Shown: positions 61,761 to 64,000 of the stretch, piece by piece
How the letters are laid out: the number at the start of each line of letters is the position of its first letter
How positions within the stretch are numbered: position 1 is the stretch's first letter
Source of the DNA: Psococerastis gibbosa
Taxonomy: Eukaryota; Arthropoda; Insecta; Psocodea; Psocidae
Length of the DNA: 64,000 nt
Direction of reading: 5' to 3'
Assembly (NCBI GenBank): GCA_963971405.1
Contig: OZ020489.1
Span: forward strand, 13,578,001-13,642,000
Notes under the pieces: generated by a model
Seen by the model: only the letters and a program-made list of their open reading frames with translations
Database searches by the model: none
Told to the model about the DNA's origin: nothing
Program-made: the position numbers and the translations under genes

Positions 61761-62576
61761 TTGCTTTCCAATTTATACGTAGTATAAGGAAAGGTTTGTG
61801 ATGGTCGAAATTTTCGATTCCGAGATTTCAACGGATTTACACGCTCTGAGGTCCCAGGAACCCAAAAAAGTGGTTTTTACGAAATGTCTGTCTGTCGCTC
61901 TGTCGTTCTGTCTGTCTGTCTGTGCGTCGATTTCCGGGCAAACTACTCGATCGATGTTGATGAAATCCGGCATGTAGGTTCACAAAAATCATACCTCGGA
62001 AAAATTTGATTTATTTGGGGCTAACTTCATTTGGGGGGGGGGGTTAATTTTTTTTTTTTTTGGGCTAACTCAATTTGGGGGTTTTTTATTCTCAAAAAAC
62101 TCCAAAAAAACGTCTAAGAAAATTATTTCTCAAAAACGGCTCCAACGATTTCTTTTAATTAATTTTAATGAAAAATGACCAAAAAATAATTTTTCTGCGA
62201 CACCTTTCTATCGATGATTTCTACCTTCAGGTATGTTTTAGGTGTTAAATTGAGTAACGAAACCGGACAGGTTGCTTTCCCAGAAAAGAATTGGGTTTCG
62301 TAAAAAAAATGTTTTTTTGAAAAAAATGATAGAAAATTCACGCTCAAATGCATTGCGTGCCCTGCCAGTATTGCTGTGTGGTAATTAATGTGTTGGTCTG
62401 ACCTATCTAGAATTTACCTCACCTACAGTGACGTCAGGTGGACTACCCCCCCCCCCCCCGAGGTATCAGAAATTTAACTATAGGAAAATTATTTACCATG
62501 AAATTACTCTTTTTCTCTATCTACTAATTTTGATAAATTGGAAAGCATGTTCGAGTAAACTTGGACCGGTTCTTTT
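61761..62576 (-). mobile_element. (GACA)n element, copy G3, near full length
   Basis: Plus-strand ttgctttccaatttatacgt, gtcccaggaacccaaaaaag, a ctgtctgtctg run near 61887-61924, core taccttcaggtatgttttag, C-run near 62448-62459, and gaaagcatgttcgagtaaac ttggaccggttct at the end. Two partial repeats of the ggctaactcaatttgggg piece lie at 62020-62080. Confidence 0.8.
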
Positions 62577-62804
62577 TGTTGTTATTATTTATTTTATTTA
62601 TTTTAAATTTTAGGCAAAAGGCTGTTATTATTATAAACATGTATACAAATAATTCATTATTTTACCTTATTGTTGCTAAGACTATAATAGCATTTCATTA
62701 ATTGTATTGGTTGTCTGTAAGTCGGTTTACAGACGATAGTTTAACGTGGCAACGACAAAGAAATGTGGAAAAACCCTCAACTAGTTTGAATTTGTTAAAT
62801 AAAT
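62577..62804. other. no recognised feature
   Basis: AT-rich spacer. Confidence 0.4.
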
Positions 62805-63510
62805 AAAAACGAGGCCGAAGGAGGCCTATTTTTGTTGAAAATCGTGGGCACCCCCTGACGTTTCACACCCCCAAAGCCAAACCCCTTGCTTGCTCACCAC
62901 AAATATAGCATAGCCTGAAAGAGGAAGAATAGACAAAGATATGGGTATAATTTAAGTTAAGAGAAGCCTTATAAATCTGCCCCAAAAATTGCTTTAAACC
63001 CGCCCATGCAATTCAAATGCGATTGCTTGAAATGAATTTTTTCGCGTAATTTTTACAAATTTTGTGTTTCACTCGTGTTTAAGGAGCGAAGGGGTAATTT
63101 TGGAACTATGTATTTATACTCGTTTCAAAACTTAATTCATACTGCTTCTAATGAAACATAAAAAATTAATTTCGGATATAAAAATTGCAGGCTGTGGAAT
63201 TTGCTTACTCTATGCATGTAATTGGAAGAGTACCCATTGAACCTATTTTCCGCCGAAACACGGATGGCTAATACACTCACCTGAGCCTGAAGGAAAAGAC
63301 GGATAGTAAAACTGAATAAATATCTAAAAAGAGTAAGAAAGGTGAAAAAGAACTAAAGTACTTTGAAGTTTTGATATTGATATTAAGACCTCCAAAAACG
63401 CGGCTGAAAAAGGCCTATTTTCGCTGAAAATTGGCAAATTTGGGGCAAATTGGGGCGCACCCCAAAGTCGAACCCTTTGCCCTATCACAACAAAGATAGC
63501 ATGGCCTGGC
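62805..63510 (+). repeat. direct repeat pair about 590 bp apart
   Basis: aaacgaggccgaaggaggcc, tatttttgttgaaaatcg, accccaaa-type and aaatatagcatagcctg (62807-62920) recur as aacgcggctgaaaaaggcct, attttcgctgaaaattgg, and aagatagcatggcctg at 63395-63510. The DNA between shows nothing recognisable. Confidence 0.5.
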
Positions 63511-63591
63511 GCGTAACCAAGATGGCGCGTAACAAGATTTTACTCCCTGCGTCAATAAAGAAGTTTCACTTCAAAAAAAAAAAAAAAAATT

Positions 63592-63655
63592 GTCCTGTTT
63601 TTCCATATGGAATTTTGGGCCTTTCGACCCACTCTTACAATTAACCCATAATTAA
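63592..63655 (-). repeat. retroelement 3'-end repeat (gggcctttcgaccc family)
   Basis: gtttttccatatggaatttt and gggcctttcgacccactctt, then acaattaacccat, match 23056-23130. An A-run (63575-63588) precedes it. Confidence 0.45.
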
Positions 63656-63834
63656 CCCATAATAAAAAGAGCTCAGTTGTTGGATCGGGCCTTATAAATA
63701 CGTAATATTCTCCAAAAAGGCCCAGGGGTGTCCCCTCTGGGGTATTTTTATAAGATATATGCAAAATAGTGTGAAAATGTTCGAAAAAATAGACCCGAAA
63801 TTGGGGTTTTACACTCCAAGACTTAACCACGAGG

Positions 63835-64000
63835 CAAGGCCATACCCAGGGCTTATGGGTACTGCCTTGTCGCGAGGTTTACAGCGTAGGTCCGGTTATA
63901 CGGTTTTATCTTGTTCCTGAAAGCTAAGAGAGGACAAGGTTTTTGCTCTAATAAGAGTGATTATAAAAACGAGATATTATGGCCCTAAAGCAAAATTTGT
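63835..64000 (+). repeat. short repeat, copy 2, next to a hAT-like end
   Basis: caaggccatacccagggctt (63838-63857) is a hAT-type MITE left end. cttgtcgcgaggtttacagc, ttgttcctgaaagctaagag and aggacaagg follow, matching 60335-60425. The window ends before the right border can be judged. Confidence 0.45.

Overview
The window is a gene-poor, repeat-dense piece of an invertebrate nuclear genome, possibly an arthropod. That reading rests on AT-rich sequence, long homopolymer G/C tracts, many short foldback DNA elements, several tRNA-derived SINEs, decayed non-LTR retrotransposons and one intact Ty3/gypsy-type LTR retrotransposon. No complete host gene was recognised. The only host coding candidates are one possible 75-bp internal exon (4428-4502) and a weaker possible first exon (35622-35671). 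The species cannot be named from the sequence.

The centrepiece is an LTR retrotransposon at 27099-31911. It has two 173-bp LTRs with no difference, a 4-bp TAAA target duplication, a tRNA-Pro primer binding site two bases after the 5' LTR, and one uninterrupted 1433-codon gag-pol frame holding two zinc knuckles, protease, RT, RNase H and integrase. Its Gag begins with a module that looks like the pseudo-SAP/SAP region of the chromatin protein DEK, followed by a D/E/H-rich tract. The frame runs through to a stop codon inside the 3' LTR, and no normal polypurine tract precedes that LTR.

Most of the rest is layered small mobile elements. (1) Seven copies of a 384-395-bp Harbinger-like MITE with roughly 130-bp inverted repeats and TWA target sites (5798, 32568, 38408, 41705, 46706, 48477, 53511), plus short relatives at 57108 and 58441. 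(2) Six hAT-type MITEs full of poly-C/poly-G, five of them with perfect 8-bp target duplications (14320, 17473, 21269, 42478, 51814; sixth at 52443). (3) A roughly 0.8-0.9-kb family with (GACA)n (6400, 57375, 61761 and a truncated 43061, plus shorter copies). (4) Foldback elements of several other families. (5) SINE families: an (AAC)n-tailed one, and at least two tRNA-derived ones. (6) Inverted-repeat elements with a Penelope-like, hammerhead-resembling core (13441, 44715, 50188, 54898).

Several insertions are nested and can be ordered in time. A MITE and a hAT element sit inside one LINE relic (41107-42710). hAT elements interrupt two copies of the same unclassified repeat. A (GACA)n element lies inside one half of a local duplication whose other half keeps the empty site. 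The layout from 5' to 3' is SINE/LINE relics (1-5 kb), MITE and duplication (5.8-7.8 kb), mixed foldback elements (8-26 kb), the LTR element (27-32 kb), then a long stretch in which the MITE, SINE and hAT families recur (32-64 kb).
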